DNA from: Clostridium_AD sp050717535
GTDB lineage: Bacteria > Bacillota > Clostridia > Clostridiales > Clostridiaceae
DNA length: 64,000 nt
Reading direction: 5' to 3'
NCBI RefSeq assembly: GCF_050717535.1
Contig: NZ_JBOITM010000077.1
Span: 22,514-86,513, forward strand
The number at the start of each line of letters is the position of its first letter. Position 1 is the stretch's first letter. Both the position numbers and the translations under genes were made by a program. The notes under the pieces were generated by a model. That model did not search any database. It was not told the origin of the DNA and worked only from the letters and a program-made list of their open reading frames with translations. This document shows positions 36,264 to 44,805 of this stretch, piece after piece.

Positions 36264-36602
36264 ATGAACATTCAATGCTTCGGAACAAAAAAGTGTTTTG
36301 ATACACAAAAGGCAGAGCGATATTTTAAGGAAAGAACAATAAAATATCAATTCATAGATTTGAAAATTAAAGGACTAAGCAAGGGTGAGTTACAAAGTGT
36401 TAAAAATTCTGTAGGTTTAAATAATTTAATTAACATTAAATCAAAAGATTATAAGAAATTAAATTTAGATAAAATAAGAGGAGAAGAGAGCAAAGAAGAA
36501 ATTTTATTAGAAAACCCACAACTTTTAAAAACTCCTATAGTACGAAATGGAAAACAAGCCACCGTGGGTTACGTACCAGAGATATGGTCAACGTGGGAAT
36601 AG
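36264..36602 (+). CDS. ArsC/Spx/YffB family protein
   Basis: This 112-residue thioredoxin-fold protein has the family's N-terminal CFGTKKCFDTQKAERYF (C5 and C11; C11 aligns with the reactive Cys), FIDLKIKGLSKGEL and the C-terminal LLKTPIVRNGKQATVGY. It could be an arsenate reductase-like or Spx-like protein. With no ars genes nearby, arsenate detoxification is not supported by context. AAGGGGATT precedes the ATG. Confidence 0.8.
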   Translation: MNIQCFGTKKCFDTQKAERYFKERTIKYQFIDLKIKGLSKGELQSVKNSVGLNNLINIKSKDYKKLNLDKIRGEESKEEILLENPQLLKTPIVRNGKQATVGYVPEIWSTWE

Positions 36603-36623
36603 TAATAATATTAAATACGTACA

Positions 36624-37178
36624 TTAATTTGAATTCAGATATTTAGACAACCTAGGGATTAGTTGTTTAGCTAAGATTATAGCTATAATTGCTTTTATAA
36701 TATCGCCGGGTATAAATGGTATGCAAGCGTATTTAAGAGCTGTATAAAAGTTTATGCCTTTCCCTAGATAGTTTGTAAAAATAAAATAAAAGTAAGGCAC
36801 TCCGATAATATAGATTACAAAACTTCCTAAAATAACGGAATATATTATTTTGTAAAGAGACTTATTTTTTTCTGTGAGCTTACCAATTACATAAGCTGCA
36901 AAAATAAAACCTATTAGAAATCCAAATGCTGGGGTTACTACCGAAGTCAATCCTCCAGTTCCGCCAGCAAAAATAGGAAATCCGATTAAGCCTAAAATAA
37001 TATATGTTATTTGAGATAGTGCACCTAACTTAGCGCCTAATATAAGTCCAGATAAAACAACAAAAAGAGTTTGTAGAGTTACAGGGATAGGTCCTAGAGG
37101 TATAGAAATAAATCCGCCCACAGCTGTTAGTGCTGTAAATAATGAAGTAATTATTAGGTTTCGTGTAGATATTTTCAA
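36624..37178 (-). CDS. bioY: BioY biotin transporter S-component
   Basis: This 184-residue, six-helix membrane protein captures biotin for uptake, usually with the shared ECF energising module. The family block PVTLQTLFVVLSGLILGAKL is present, as are GFPIFAGGTGG and FGFLIGFI. The start is TTG with AGGGGG seven bases upstream. No EcfA/T genes are adjacent, so it must use a module encoded elsewhere. A BirA-type operator lies upstream. Confidence 0.92.
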   Translation of the reverse strand: MKISTRNLIITSLFTALTAVGGFISIPLGPIPVTLQTLFVVLSGLILGAKLGALSQITYIILGLIGFPIFAGGTGGLTSVVTPAFGFLIGFIFAAYVIGKLTEKNKSLYKIIYSVILGSFVIYIIGVPYFYFIFTNYLGKGINFYTALKYACIPFIPGDIIKAIIAIILAKQLIPRLSKYLNSN

Positions 37179-37254
37179 TGTATGCCCCCTAAAAATTATT
37201 AAGCTATCGCCACTCTATTTTGAAGGGCGATAAATCTGTTTCAATTTGCATTGC

Positions 37255-37288
37255 ATTGTAAACTAAATGATAAATTTGTGTTTACAAT
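37255..37288 (-). promoter_or_regulatory. BirA-type biotin operator upstream of bioY
   Basis: Perfect 9-bp inverted repeats ATTGTAAAC (37255-37263) and GTTTACAAT (37280-37288), separated by 16 bases, match the layout of Firmicutes BirA sites (TTGTtAAC-N14-16-GTTaACAA). This fits repression of bioY by biotinyl-AMP-bound BirA. A small hairpin (tatcgcc/gggcgata, about 37205-37232) lies in the leader. Confidence 0.75.
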
Positions 37289-37412
37289 TATATTATCATG
37301 GATTATTTTTAAAGTCAAACAAATTAAAAGTAGAGGTTTTAATTTGTTTTTTATGGGATTGCACAGAATCAGATTCAAATTTTATTGAAATTAAATAGCT
37401 AGACATGAGAGT

Positions 37413-37462
37413 AGCCCACTTAAATAAAAATGTCCATTTGGATAAATTTATTTAAGTGGGTT
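37413..37462. terminator. Long hairpin between bioY and rbs promoters
   Basis: 16-bp arms (37413-37428, 37447-37462, one wobble). It may insulate the divergent bioY and rbs promoters. There is no strong T-run. Confidence 0.5.
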
Positions 37463-37515
37463 ATGTTTATTGTAATCATTATGATATATGTTTAATAAAA
37501 ATTTTGATTTGTTTG

Positions 37516-37575
37516 TTGACAAAGGTTATTTAAACGGTTACAATAAACTTAACCGGTTCAGTTAATCGGTTAACT
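37516..37575 (+). promoter_or_regulatory. rbs promoter with LacI-type operators
   Basis: TTGACA (37516-37521), 17 bases, TACAAT (37539-37544) is a near-consensus promoter. AACGGTTA overlaps the -10 region, AACCGGTT (37551-37558) is a perfect palindrome, and AGTTAATCGGTTAACT (37560-37575) is a near-perfect one. All share the CGGTT core, as expected for an RbsR-type repressor such as the one at 42.6 kb. Confidence 0.75.
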
Positions 37576-37596
37576 AAATATGAGGTGATGTAGTAT

Positions 37597-38526
37597 ATGA
37601 GTAAAATATGCATACTTGGAAGCTTAAATCTTGATATAGTATTAAAAGTAGAAAATATGGCTAAAGTTGGAGAAACCATTTTTGCAAAAAGTCTAACCAC
37701 TATGCCTGGAGGAAAAGGAGCAAATCAAGCTGTTGCGTCTAAACGAATGGGATCAGAAGTTTACATGATAGGTAAGGTTGGCTTAGATAGCAATGGTGAA
37801 TTCTTGGTTAGTAAGCTTGCACAGGATGGTATAAATACAGACTATGTTTTTAAAGATAATAAAGAAACTACTGGAACTGCAATAATAAATGTTAACTCTG
37901 AAGGTAATAATTCTATAGTTGTAGTAGCTGGCGCTAATATGAGTATTAATAGCAATGAGATAGTGCAAAGCTATTCAATTATAAATGAGTGTGATGTATT
38001 AGTGGCACAATTTGAAACACCTAGTGAAATCACAATGGAGGCTTTCACTTATGCTAAATCTAAAGGGATTACAACAATACTAAATCCGGCTCCTGCAAAA
38101 GGGGTAGATAAAAATTTATTTAAATATACAGATATACTAATTCCTAATGAAACAGAAGCGCATGGGCTTACAGGAATTTTAGTAGAGGATTTAGAAAGCG
38201 CTAAAAAAGCAGCCGAGTATTTCATAAGTGCAGGAGTAAATTATGTAATAATAACTTTAGGTTCAAAGGGTGTGGCATTAATAACTAAAGAAAAGTCAGA
38301 ATTGATTCCAGCATTTGTGGTAAATGCTGTTGACACAACTGCTGCAGGAGATAGTTTTATTGGAGCACTCGCAAGCAAATTAGGCTGTAAAGAATTAAAC
38401 TATGAAAATCTTAAAAAGGCTATAGTCTTTGGTAATAAGGTTTCCTCAATAGTAGTTCAAAGAGCAGGAGCACAACCATCAATACCAATGAATCAAGAGG
38501 TAATAGCCCTTTATGGCGAAGATTAG
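37597..38526 (+). CDS. rbsK: Ribokinase
   Basis: This 309-residue PfkB-family kinase phosphorylates ribose to ribose-5-phosphate. The N-terminal block is GSLNLDIV and the sugar-binding block is PGGKGANQAVASKRMG. The catalytic block is DTTAAGDSFIGAL, with Asp in the AGD. First gene of rbsKDACB, it ends overlapping the untranslated leader of rbsD. TGAGGTGATG precedes the ATG. Confidence 0.95.
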   Translation: MSKICILGSLNLDIVLKVENMAKVGETIFAKSLTTMPGGKGANQAVASKRMGSEVYMIGKVGLDSNGEFLVSKLAQDGINTDYVFKDNKETTGTAIINVNSEGNNSIVVVAGANMSINSNEIVQSYSIINECDVLVAQFETPSEITMEAFTYAKSKGITTILNPAPAKGVDKNLFKYTDILIPNETEAHGLTGILVEDLESAKKAAEYFISAGVNYVIITLGSKGVALITKEKSELIPAFVVNAVDTTAAGDSFIGALASKLGCKELNYENLKKAIVFGNKVSSIVVQRAGAQPSIPMNQEVIALYGED

Positions 38527-38572
38527 AATTAGTAACAGAGATTTACCTAGAAAAGCACAAGGAGGAATGGTC

Positions 38573-38968
38573 ATGAAAAAAACAGCATTACTAAATTCAC
38601 AAATATCTGAAGTGATATCTAAAATGGGACACACTGATACATTAGCTATAGGGGACTGTGGTCTACCTATACCAGATGAAACTAAAAGAATAGATATTGC
38701 CTTAATTAAAAACATACCTGGTTTTATAGAAACATTAAAAGCTATATTAACAGAACTTCAAATACAGGAAGTAATAGTGGCTAAAGAAACTTTTGAAGTT
38801 AGTCCTATCCTATTTAACGAAATAAAAAAAGCAGTTGGAGATGTGAAAATCACTTTTATAACTCATGAGGATCTCAAGTCTGAGTTAAGAGATTGTAAAG
38901 CAGTGGTAAGAACGGGTGAACAAACACCTTATGCAAATGTAATTCTAAAATCAGGAGTTGTATTTTAA
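38573..38968 (+). CDS. rbsD: D-ribose pyranase
   Basis: This 131-residue enzyme interconverts beta-pyranose and beta-furanose ribose so that the kinase can use it. It opens MKKTALLNSQISEVISKMGH and has GDCGLPIP and the C-terminal RTGEQTPYANVILKSGV, all family hallmarks. A longer frame exists to 38513, but AAGGAGG seven bases before the ATG at 38573 and the family start decide the shorter form. Confidence 0.94.
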   Translation: MKKTALLNSQISEVISKMGHTDTLAIGDCGLPIPDETKRIDIALIKNIPGFIETLKAILTELQIQEVIVAKETFEVSPILFNEIKKAVGDVKITFITHEDLKSELRDCKAVVRTGEQTPYANVILKSGVVF

Positions 38969-39007
38969 CTACCAGTTAATGAAAGTAAGGTTTAAGGAGG
39001 AGATTCA

Positions 39008-40513
39008 ATGGCTAACATAATACCTCTACTTGAGATGAAAAATGTTTCAAAATCCTTTCCAGGAGTAAAAGCACTAGAAGATGTTAGATTAGAGGCTTAT
39101 AGTGGAGAAGTTCTAGCTCTACTGGGAGAGAATGGAGCGGGTAAATCTACTTTAATGAAAATTTTAAGTGGGGTCTATCATAAGGATACAGGAAGCATTT
39201 TTATCCAAGGTTCAGAAGTAGATATAAAAGGGATAAAGGATGCTGAAAAACATGGAATTGCAATTATTCATCAAGAACTAAGTCTTCTTCCTAATTTAAG
39301 CATATGGGAAAATATATTCTTAGGTAATGAAGGATTTAATGGATTAACAAGAAGAATAAATAAAAAAGAATTAAAAGAAAAATCAGAAAGCTTACTTAAA
39401 GATATCGGGTTTAGTATTGGCGTAGATACCTTAGTCAAAGATTTGAATGTAGGTGAAAAGCAACTAATAGAGATTGCAAAAGCACTTTCCAAAAATTCAA
39501 AAATAATAATAATGGATGAGCCCACAACGGCATTAACTGATGTTGAAACGGATAATCTTTTTAAAGTAATTGCTAAGCTCAAAAGCGATAACATGAGTAT
39601 TGTGTACATATCTCATAGAATGGATGAAATTTTTAGAATTTGTGATAGGATAACAGTTTTAAGAGATGGTAAATATATTGGTGGGGTTAAAACAAACGAA
39701 ATTACTAAAGATGATTTAATATCAATGATGGTTGGTAGAAAACTAGAGGAACAGTTTCCATACAGAAAGTCATCTAATGAACACACTATTCTTAAAGTCC
39801 AGAACTTAACCTTCGATAAAAAAGTATGCGATATTAGCTTCGAAGCAAAAGGTGGAGAAATCTTAGGTTTTTCAGGTCTAATGGGTTCAGGTCGGACAGA
39901 AATGGCAAAAACTATATTTGGAGAGTATAAAAAATCATCAGGTAAAATAATTATTGATGGTGAAGAAGTTAGTATTTGTTCCCCAAAAGATTCTATAGAA
40001 AAAGGAATTTGCTATCTTTCTGAAGATAGGAAACAAGAAGGGCTTATTTTAGGTATGTCAGTAGGAAGTAATATGACCTTAGCCAACCTTAAAAAATATG
40101 AAAATGGCACTAAACGTATAAATAAAGTAGAAGAAGCTAAGGAAGTCCAAGAGTATATAAAGAAACTTTCCATAAAAACTCCAAGTGCAGACCAGTTAAT
40201 TAAATATTTAAGTGGAGGAAATCAGCAAAAGGTTATATTAGCTAAATGGCTTATGCTTGCTCCTAAAGTATTGATCATAGATGAGCCAACTAGAGGAATA
40301 GATGTAGGTGCTAAGAAGGAAATCTATGATGTTTTAAATGAATTAAAGGCTATGGGTAAAGCAATTATTATGATATCCTCTGATATGACTGAAATACTAG
40401 GCATATGCGATAGAGTTTTAATCATGCACGAAGGAGAAATATCTGGTGAGCTATCTAGGGAAGAAGCTTCACAAGAATCAATAATGAAATATGCAGTAGG
40501 CATAAAAAATTAA
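39008..40513 (+). CDS. rbsA: Ribose ABC transporter ATPase (two-domain)
   Basis: This 501-residue protein with two fused ABC domains energises ribose uptake. The first domain has Walker A GENGAGKST and Walker B IIMDEPTTAL. The second has a degenerate Walker A region (GLMGSGRTEMA), signature LSGGNQQK and Walker B LIIDEPTRGID, the usual carbohydrate-ABC asymmetry. AAGGAGGAG precedes the ATG. Confidence 0.95.
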   Translation: MANIIPLLEMKNVSKSFPGVKALEDVRLEAYSGEVLALLGENGAGKSTLMKILSGVYHKDTGSIFIQGSEVDIKGIKDAEKHGIAIIHQELSLLPNLSIWENIFLGNEGFNGLTRRINKKELKEKSESLLKDIGFSIGVDTLVKDLNVGEKQLIEIAKALSKNSKIIIMDEPTTALTDVETDNLFKVIAKLKSDNMSIVYISHRMDEIFRICDRITVLRDGKYIGGVKTNEITKDDLISMMVGRKLEEQFPYRKSSNEHTILKVQNLTFDKKVCDISFEAKGGEILGFSGLMGSGRTEMAKTIFGEYKKSSGKIIIDGEEVSICSPKDSIEKGICYLSEDRKQEGLILGMSVGSNMTLANLKKYENGTKRINKVEEAKEVQEYIKKLSIKTPSADQLIKYLSGGNQQKVILAKWLMLAPKVLIIDEPTRGIDVGAKKEIYDVLNELKAMGKAIIMISSDMTEILGICDRVLIMHEGEISGELSREEASQESIMKYAVGIKN

Positions 40514-40554
40514 ATGCTTAATTAAAAACTATCAGCCAGAAGGGAGCTTTTATT

Positions 40555-41484
40555 TTGAAAACAAATTTAAAGAGTTTAGTTATAAAGTATAAATCACTAA
40601 TAGGTCTTTTGATATTATGCATAGCTATATCGATTATTACACCTAGATTTTTAAGCTATGGAAATATTAAAAATGTGCTTACACAAGTTTCAGTAAATGC
40701 AGTTATAGCTGTAGGAATGTCTTTTGTAATTCTTACAGGAGGTATTGATTTATCAGTAGGATCTATACTTGCAGTCAGTGCTGCTGCTGCCGCAAGTATA
40801 ATGAAGTCTACAGGTAATATATATCTATCAATAATAGTAGCGTTAGCTATTGGTTGCGCAATAGGATTTATAAATGGTTTTCTTGTTTCAAAAGGTAAAA
40901 TACAAGCTTTCATTGTTACATTAGCTACAATGACTATCTTTAGAGGCATAACTTATGTGTATACAAATGGTACTCCTATCTCGGGACTAGGACAAAATTT
41001 TTCTGGCATAGGGAATAAAATGATTTTAGGGTTACCAATACCAGTTGTAATTATGGTTATAGTTTTAGGTATAGCATATTATGTTTTAAGTCAAACTAGA
41101 TATGGTAGATATCTTTATGCACTTGGCGGAAATGAAGATTCGGCAAGATTATCAGGTATTAATACAGATAAGGTTAAAACCCTTGTATATGTTATCTGCG
41201 GCGCAACAGCAGCCTTAAGCGGAATAATTGTTACAAGTAGAATAGGGTCAGCATCTCCAAATGCTGGAGTAGGGTTTGAACTAGATGCTATTGCAGCTGT
41301 TGTAGTGGGTGGAATTTCACTATCCGGCGGAGAGGGAAGCGTAGTAGGTACTATAATAGGTGCTTTAATAATAGGTGTACTAAGTAATGGATTAAATCTT
41401 GTAAATGTGTCTCCTTTTTATCAAGCAATAGTTAAGGGCTTAGTTATTTTACTAGCAGTAATGATTAAAAGAAAAGAAAAATAA
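40555..41484 (+). CDS. rbsC: Ribose ABC transporter permease
   Basis: This 309-residue membrane protein with about eight to ten helices has the family block LTGGIDLSVGSILAVSA and the late GGISLSGGEGSVVGTIIGAL. It forms the channel with RbsA and receives sugar from RbsB. The start is TTG with GAAGGGAG upstream. No ATG fits. Confidence 0.94.
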   Translation: MKTNLKSLVIKYKSLIGLLILCIAISIITPRFLSYGNIKNVLTQVSVNAVIAVGMSFVILTGGIDLSVGSILAVSAAAAASIMKSTGNIYLSIIVALAIGCAIGFINGFLVSKGKIQAFIVTLATMTIFRGITYVYTNGTPISGLGQNFSGIGNKMILGLPIPVVIMVIVLGIAYYVLSQTRYGRYLYALGGNEDSARLSGINTDKVKTLVYVICGATAALSGIIVTSRIGSASPNAGVGFELDAIAAVVVGGISLSGGEGSVVGTIIGALIIGVLSNGLNLVNVSPFYQAIVKGLVILLAVMIKRKEK

Positions 41485-41503
41485 AACTTGGAGGATGATT
41501 TGA

Positions 41504-42409
41504 ATGAAAAAAAGAACAAAATTTCTAGCAATGGCACTATCAACCGTACTAATTATGGGAAGTCTAGTTGGATGTTCACAAAAAGCTACTAAAGGTGGAA
41601 AGAAAATTGGAATAGTTATGTCAACTCTTAATAATCCATTCTTTGTATCAATGAAAGAAGGAGCTGAGAAAAAGGCAAAGGAACTTGGATATGAGGTTGT
41701 AGTTCTTGACTCGCAAAATGATGCTACGAAGGAAAGATCTAATGTAGATGATTTAATTCAACAAGGAATAGTAGCTTTAATCATCAATCCAACAGATAGC
41801 GACGCAGTCGTGAACTCAATTACAGCTGCAAACGATAACAAAATTAAAGTTATTACTGTAGATAGAAAATCTAATGGTGGAGAAGTTGTATGTCACGTAG
41901 CATCTGATAACATAAAAGGTGGAGAGATGGCAGCAGAATTTATACTTGAAAAACTAAATGGGAAAGCAAACATAGTGGAATTACAGGGTATTCCAGGTGC
42001 TTCTGCTACAAGAGAAAGAGGTCAAGGTTTTCACAATATAGCAGATGGTAAAGATGGTGTTAAGATTATTGCAAGCCAAGCAGCAGATTTTGATAGGCAA
42101 AAGGGATTAACAGTTACTGAAAATATTATTCAAGCAACTCCTTCTTTCGATGCAATATTTGCACATAACGATGAAATGGCACTAGGAGCTGTAAAGGCAG
42201 TTAAAGCAGCAAATAAAAAAGTGATTATTGTAGGCTTTGATGGCAATGATGATGCAAAAACAGCAGTTGCAAGTGGAGACCTAGCAGCTACCATAGCACA
42301 AAAGCCTGATTTAATGGGTGCTGTTGCAGTGGAAAATGCTGTTAAGGTAGCAAAAGGTGAAACAGTCGAAAAAGAAATTCCAGTTGAGCTTCAACTTATA
42401 AAAAAATAG
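41504..42409 (+). CDS. rbsB: Ribose-binding lipoprotein
   Basis: This 301-residue solute-binding protein is anchored by a lipid: a signal peptide with lipobox SLVGC (Cys near residue 24), then KIGIVMSTLNNPFFVSMKEG, the substrate lobe of the ribose/LacI-like family. It captures ribose outside the membrane and delivers it to RbsC. GGAGGATGATT precedes the ATG. It is the last gene of the operon, with a strong terminator after it. Confidence 0.95.
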   Translation: MKKRTKFLAMALSTVLIMGSLVGCSQKATKGGKKIGIVMSTLNNPFFVSMKEGAEKKAKELGYEVVVLDSQNDATKERSNVDDLIQQGIVALIINPTDSDAVVNSITAANDNKIKVITVDRKSNGGEVVCHVASDNIKGGEMAAEFILEKLNGKANIVELQGIPGASATRERGQGFHNIADGKDGVKIIASQAADFDRQKGLTVTENIIQATPSFDAIFAHNDEMALGAVKAVKAANKKVIIVGFDGNDDAKTAVASGDLAATIAQKPDLMGAVAVENAVKVAKGETVEKEIPVELQLIKK

Positions 42410-42445
42410 CACTGCAAAATATTATTCCCCCAATAATAGAATATA

Positions 42446-42489
42446 AAAAGTATAACTCAGGGGACTATCCTCTGAGTTATACTTTTATA
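42446..42489 (+). terminator. Terminator of rbsKDACB
   Basis: Perfect 15-bp arms (42446-42460, 42472-42486) with a T-rich end. Confidence 0.88.
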
Positions 42490-42582
42490 AAGGGTTTCAA
42501 TTCAAAGTTTATTTTGGTATAATTCAAATTAATTAATAGCTTGTTTATCATAGTGAGTATTTACTTTAAATGGAGGATAATT

Positions 42583-43581
42583 ATGAATAATGTTACAATG
42601 AAGGATATAGCAGAAATGGCTGGAGTTTCAAAAGCCACCGTTTCAATGGTTATGAACAAAAAGGATGCTAGCATAAGCGATGTAACCAGGAAAAAGATAT
42701 TAAAAATTGCTAAAGAAATGAGATATATTCCTAATTCAATAGCTAGAAGTCTTAGTACCAAAAAATCTGGTACAATAGGAATTATACTTCCAGATATAAC
42801 AAATCCCTTCTTCTCAGAAATGGCAAGGGCTATCGAGGATGAGTCAGAGAGATTAGCCTATAATCTAATTATATGCAACACTGATAACGATAAAAACAAA
42901 GAAGAAAAGTATATTGAACTTCTAATAAGTAAGCTTATTGACGGTGTTATTTTTATGTCTGGTGGTAAAAGTAATGAAAACATAACCATTCTAAAAAACA
43001 ACAATGTTCCTTTTGTATTAGTTGATAGATATATTGAAGGATATAAAGAGGATTATGGTGTGTTTTGCTTAAACAAGCAGGGTGTAAAAGAGGGTATTAA
43101 ATATTTATATGAAAAGGGAAACCGTGAAATAGCTTTTGTAAAAGGTAGTGAAAATTTAGAAATATCAAAACAAAGATTAGAAGGCTATATTGAAGCAATG
43201 AAAGATTATGGAATATATGAGGAAAAATATATATTTGAAGGGGACTTTAATGTTGAAGGTGGCATAATGGCCACTGAGAATATAATAAGTTGTTTTCACA
43301 ATTTAGATGCCATTTTTTATAGTAATGATATGATGGCTATAGGAGGAATTAAAATTTTGCTCAGAAGCGGATATAAAATCCCAGAGGACATATCTGTTGT
43401 TGGCTTTGATAATATACATATATCAGAGTTCATTGAGCCAGAACTTACAACAATAGCACAACCTATATATATAATGGGCAAAAGAGCTTGCAGTATATTG
43501 ATTGATATTATTAATGGAGAGCTCCCCTCGGAAAAACAAGTGTACTTTGAAACAAAACTTATAATTAGAGGAACAACATAA
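42583..43581 (+). CDS. rbsR: LacI-family ribose regulator, RbsR-like
   Basis: This 332-residue repressor has the HTH MKDIAEMAGVSKATVSMVMN, hinge YIPNSIARSLSTKKSG and effector domain IGIILPDITNPFF. Its place after the rbs operon and the LacI-type operators at the rbs promoter make it the likely ribose regulator. Unusually it lies downstream, beyond the terminator. A longer frame exists, but TGGAGG eight bases before the ATG at 42583 decides the start. Confidence 0.85.
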   Translation: MNNVTMKDIAEMAGVSKATVSMVMNKKDASISDVTRKKILKIAKEMRYIPNSIARSLSTKKSGTIGIILPDITNPFFSEMARAIEDESERLAYNLIICNTDNDKNKEEKYIELLISKLIDGVIFMSGGKSNENITILKNNNVPFVLVDRYIEGYKEDYGVFCLNKQGVKEGIKYLYEKGNREIAFVKGSENLEISKQRLEGYIEAMKDYGIYEEKYIFEGDFNVEGGIMATENIISCFHNLDAIFYSNDMMAIGGIKILLRSGYKIPEDISVVGFDNIHISEFIEPELTTIAQPIYIMGKRACSILIDIINGELPSEKQVYFETKLIIRGTT

Positions 43582-44118
43582 GTGTAATCTTATATTAAAT
43601 ATAATCTTAGATATTTTCGAAATAAATTGCATATATTTCCTTGGAAATATAAGACATAAATTTTGGAAATTATTGTTTCACATAAACTTTTTATAAAAAA
43701 TATGTACTGGCTATTTGACTAGAATAATAGCATTCATAATTATTTAATCAAGGTAGAATAATTGTGACGGTACAATTAATCGCATTTTTGCAGGTAGTGT
43801 AATTATTATAATTTCTAAATGGCATTCATGAAATGTTAACATGTCTGTCACTTAAGTGCCATGGTATAACTTTATTATATATATAAGGGATATATGAATT
43901 AAGACTATAAAAAACATACAATTTTATTATGCTAATTTCTGCTTCCTCTGTGAACCTCCTTTTGCAGAGGAAGTTTTCATATTATTTTTATGTTATGTAA
44001 AATATATAAATTATGATTATTGGCAGTATTATAATATAATATGAAGTAGAATTAGAAATTAGTAGTTTATTTAGAAATAAACTTGGTTTATCACAAGTTT
44101 TTAAGAGGAGAAAATTAT
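43582..44118. other. Long spacer with an orphan hairpin
   Basis: No gene is supported in 537 bases. A TTGACT (43715-43720) with a weak -10 17 bases on, tggca...tgcca pairing near 43819-43862 and an intrinsic terminator at 43942-43978 could bound a roughly 220-nt RNA. No riboswitch consensus was recognised. The final 140 bases carry the promoter of the two-component operon (TATAAT-like at about 44030-44040). Confidence 0.35.
43942..43978 (+). terminator. Orphan intrinsic terminator
   Basis: Arms cttcctctg/cagaggaag with TTTT, 360 bases beyond the nearest upstream gene and before the response-regulator promoter. Confidence 0.6.
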
Positions 44119-44805
44119 ATGAATGAAACCATTTTAATAGTAGATGATGAAGAAAGAATTAGAAATCTTGTATCGATTTATTTAAGAAAAGAAAAGTACA
44201 ATATTTTGCAAGCAGAAAACGGAAGTGAAGCTGTAGATATATTTAATAAGAATAAAGTTGATTTAATTATCCTAGATGTAATGATGCCTATTATGGACGG
44301 GTGGGACGTATGCAAGGAAATAAGGAAAACATCTAATATACCCGTTATAATGCTCACAGCTAAATCTGAAGAGGATGACCAATTATTAGGGTTTGAATTA
44401 GGTACAGACCATTATATTACAAAGCCCTTTGTTCCCAAACTATTAGTTGCCAAAGTAAAAGCCATTATAAGAAGAACCTATGGCATTGAGGTCTCTTTAA
44501 AGGTTGAAAATAGTTTTGATGGGTTAGTAGTTGATAATTTAAGCCATGAGGTTACAGTAGACAATCTTGAAATTAATCTATCTCCAAAAGAATTTGAACT
44601 ATTAAATTATTTTATAATTAATAAAAGAATAGTATTAAGTAGAGAAAAAATATTAGATGCACTATGGGGCATTGACTATTTCGGGGATTTAAGAACAGTG
44701 GACACTGTTATAAAAAGATTACGAGAAAAATTGGGTGAAAAAGCTTACCTTATAGCAACCATAAGAGGTGCAGGATATAAATTCGAGGTGAAAAATGAAA
44801 AGTAA
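44119..44805 (+). CDS. OmpR-family response regulator
   Basis: This 228-residue regulator has a receiver domain with acidic pair VDDEER, phosphoacceptor D53 in LIILDVMMP and K in ITKPF. The C-terminal winged helix holds LSPKEFELLNYF and RTVDTVIKRLREKLG. AGAGGAGAAAA places the start at 44119 rather than the longer frame at 44083. It overlaps the kinase gene by 11 bases. The stimulus is unknown. Confidence 0.92.
   Translation: MNETILIVDDEERIRNLVSIYLRKEKYNILQAENGSEAVDIFNKNKVDLIILDVMMPIMDGWDVCKEIRKTSNIPVIMLTAKSEEDDQLLGFELGTDHYITKPFVPKLLVAKVKAIIRRTYGIEVSLKVENSFDGLVVDNLSHEVTVDNLEINLSPKEFELLNYFIINKRIVLSREKILDALWGIDYFGDLRTVDTVIKRLREKLGEKAYLIATIRGAGYKFEVKNEK

Noticed and set aside
43582..44118. A riboswitch upstream of the two-component operon
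   Set aside because: No recognised riboswitch core is present, and the terminator is separated from the operon by its own promoter.
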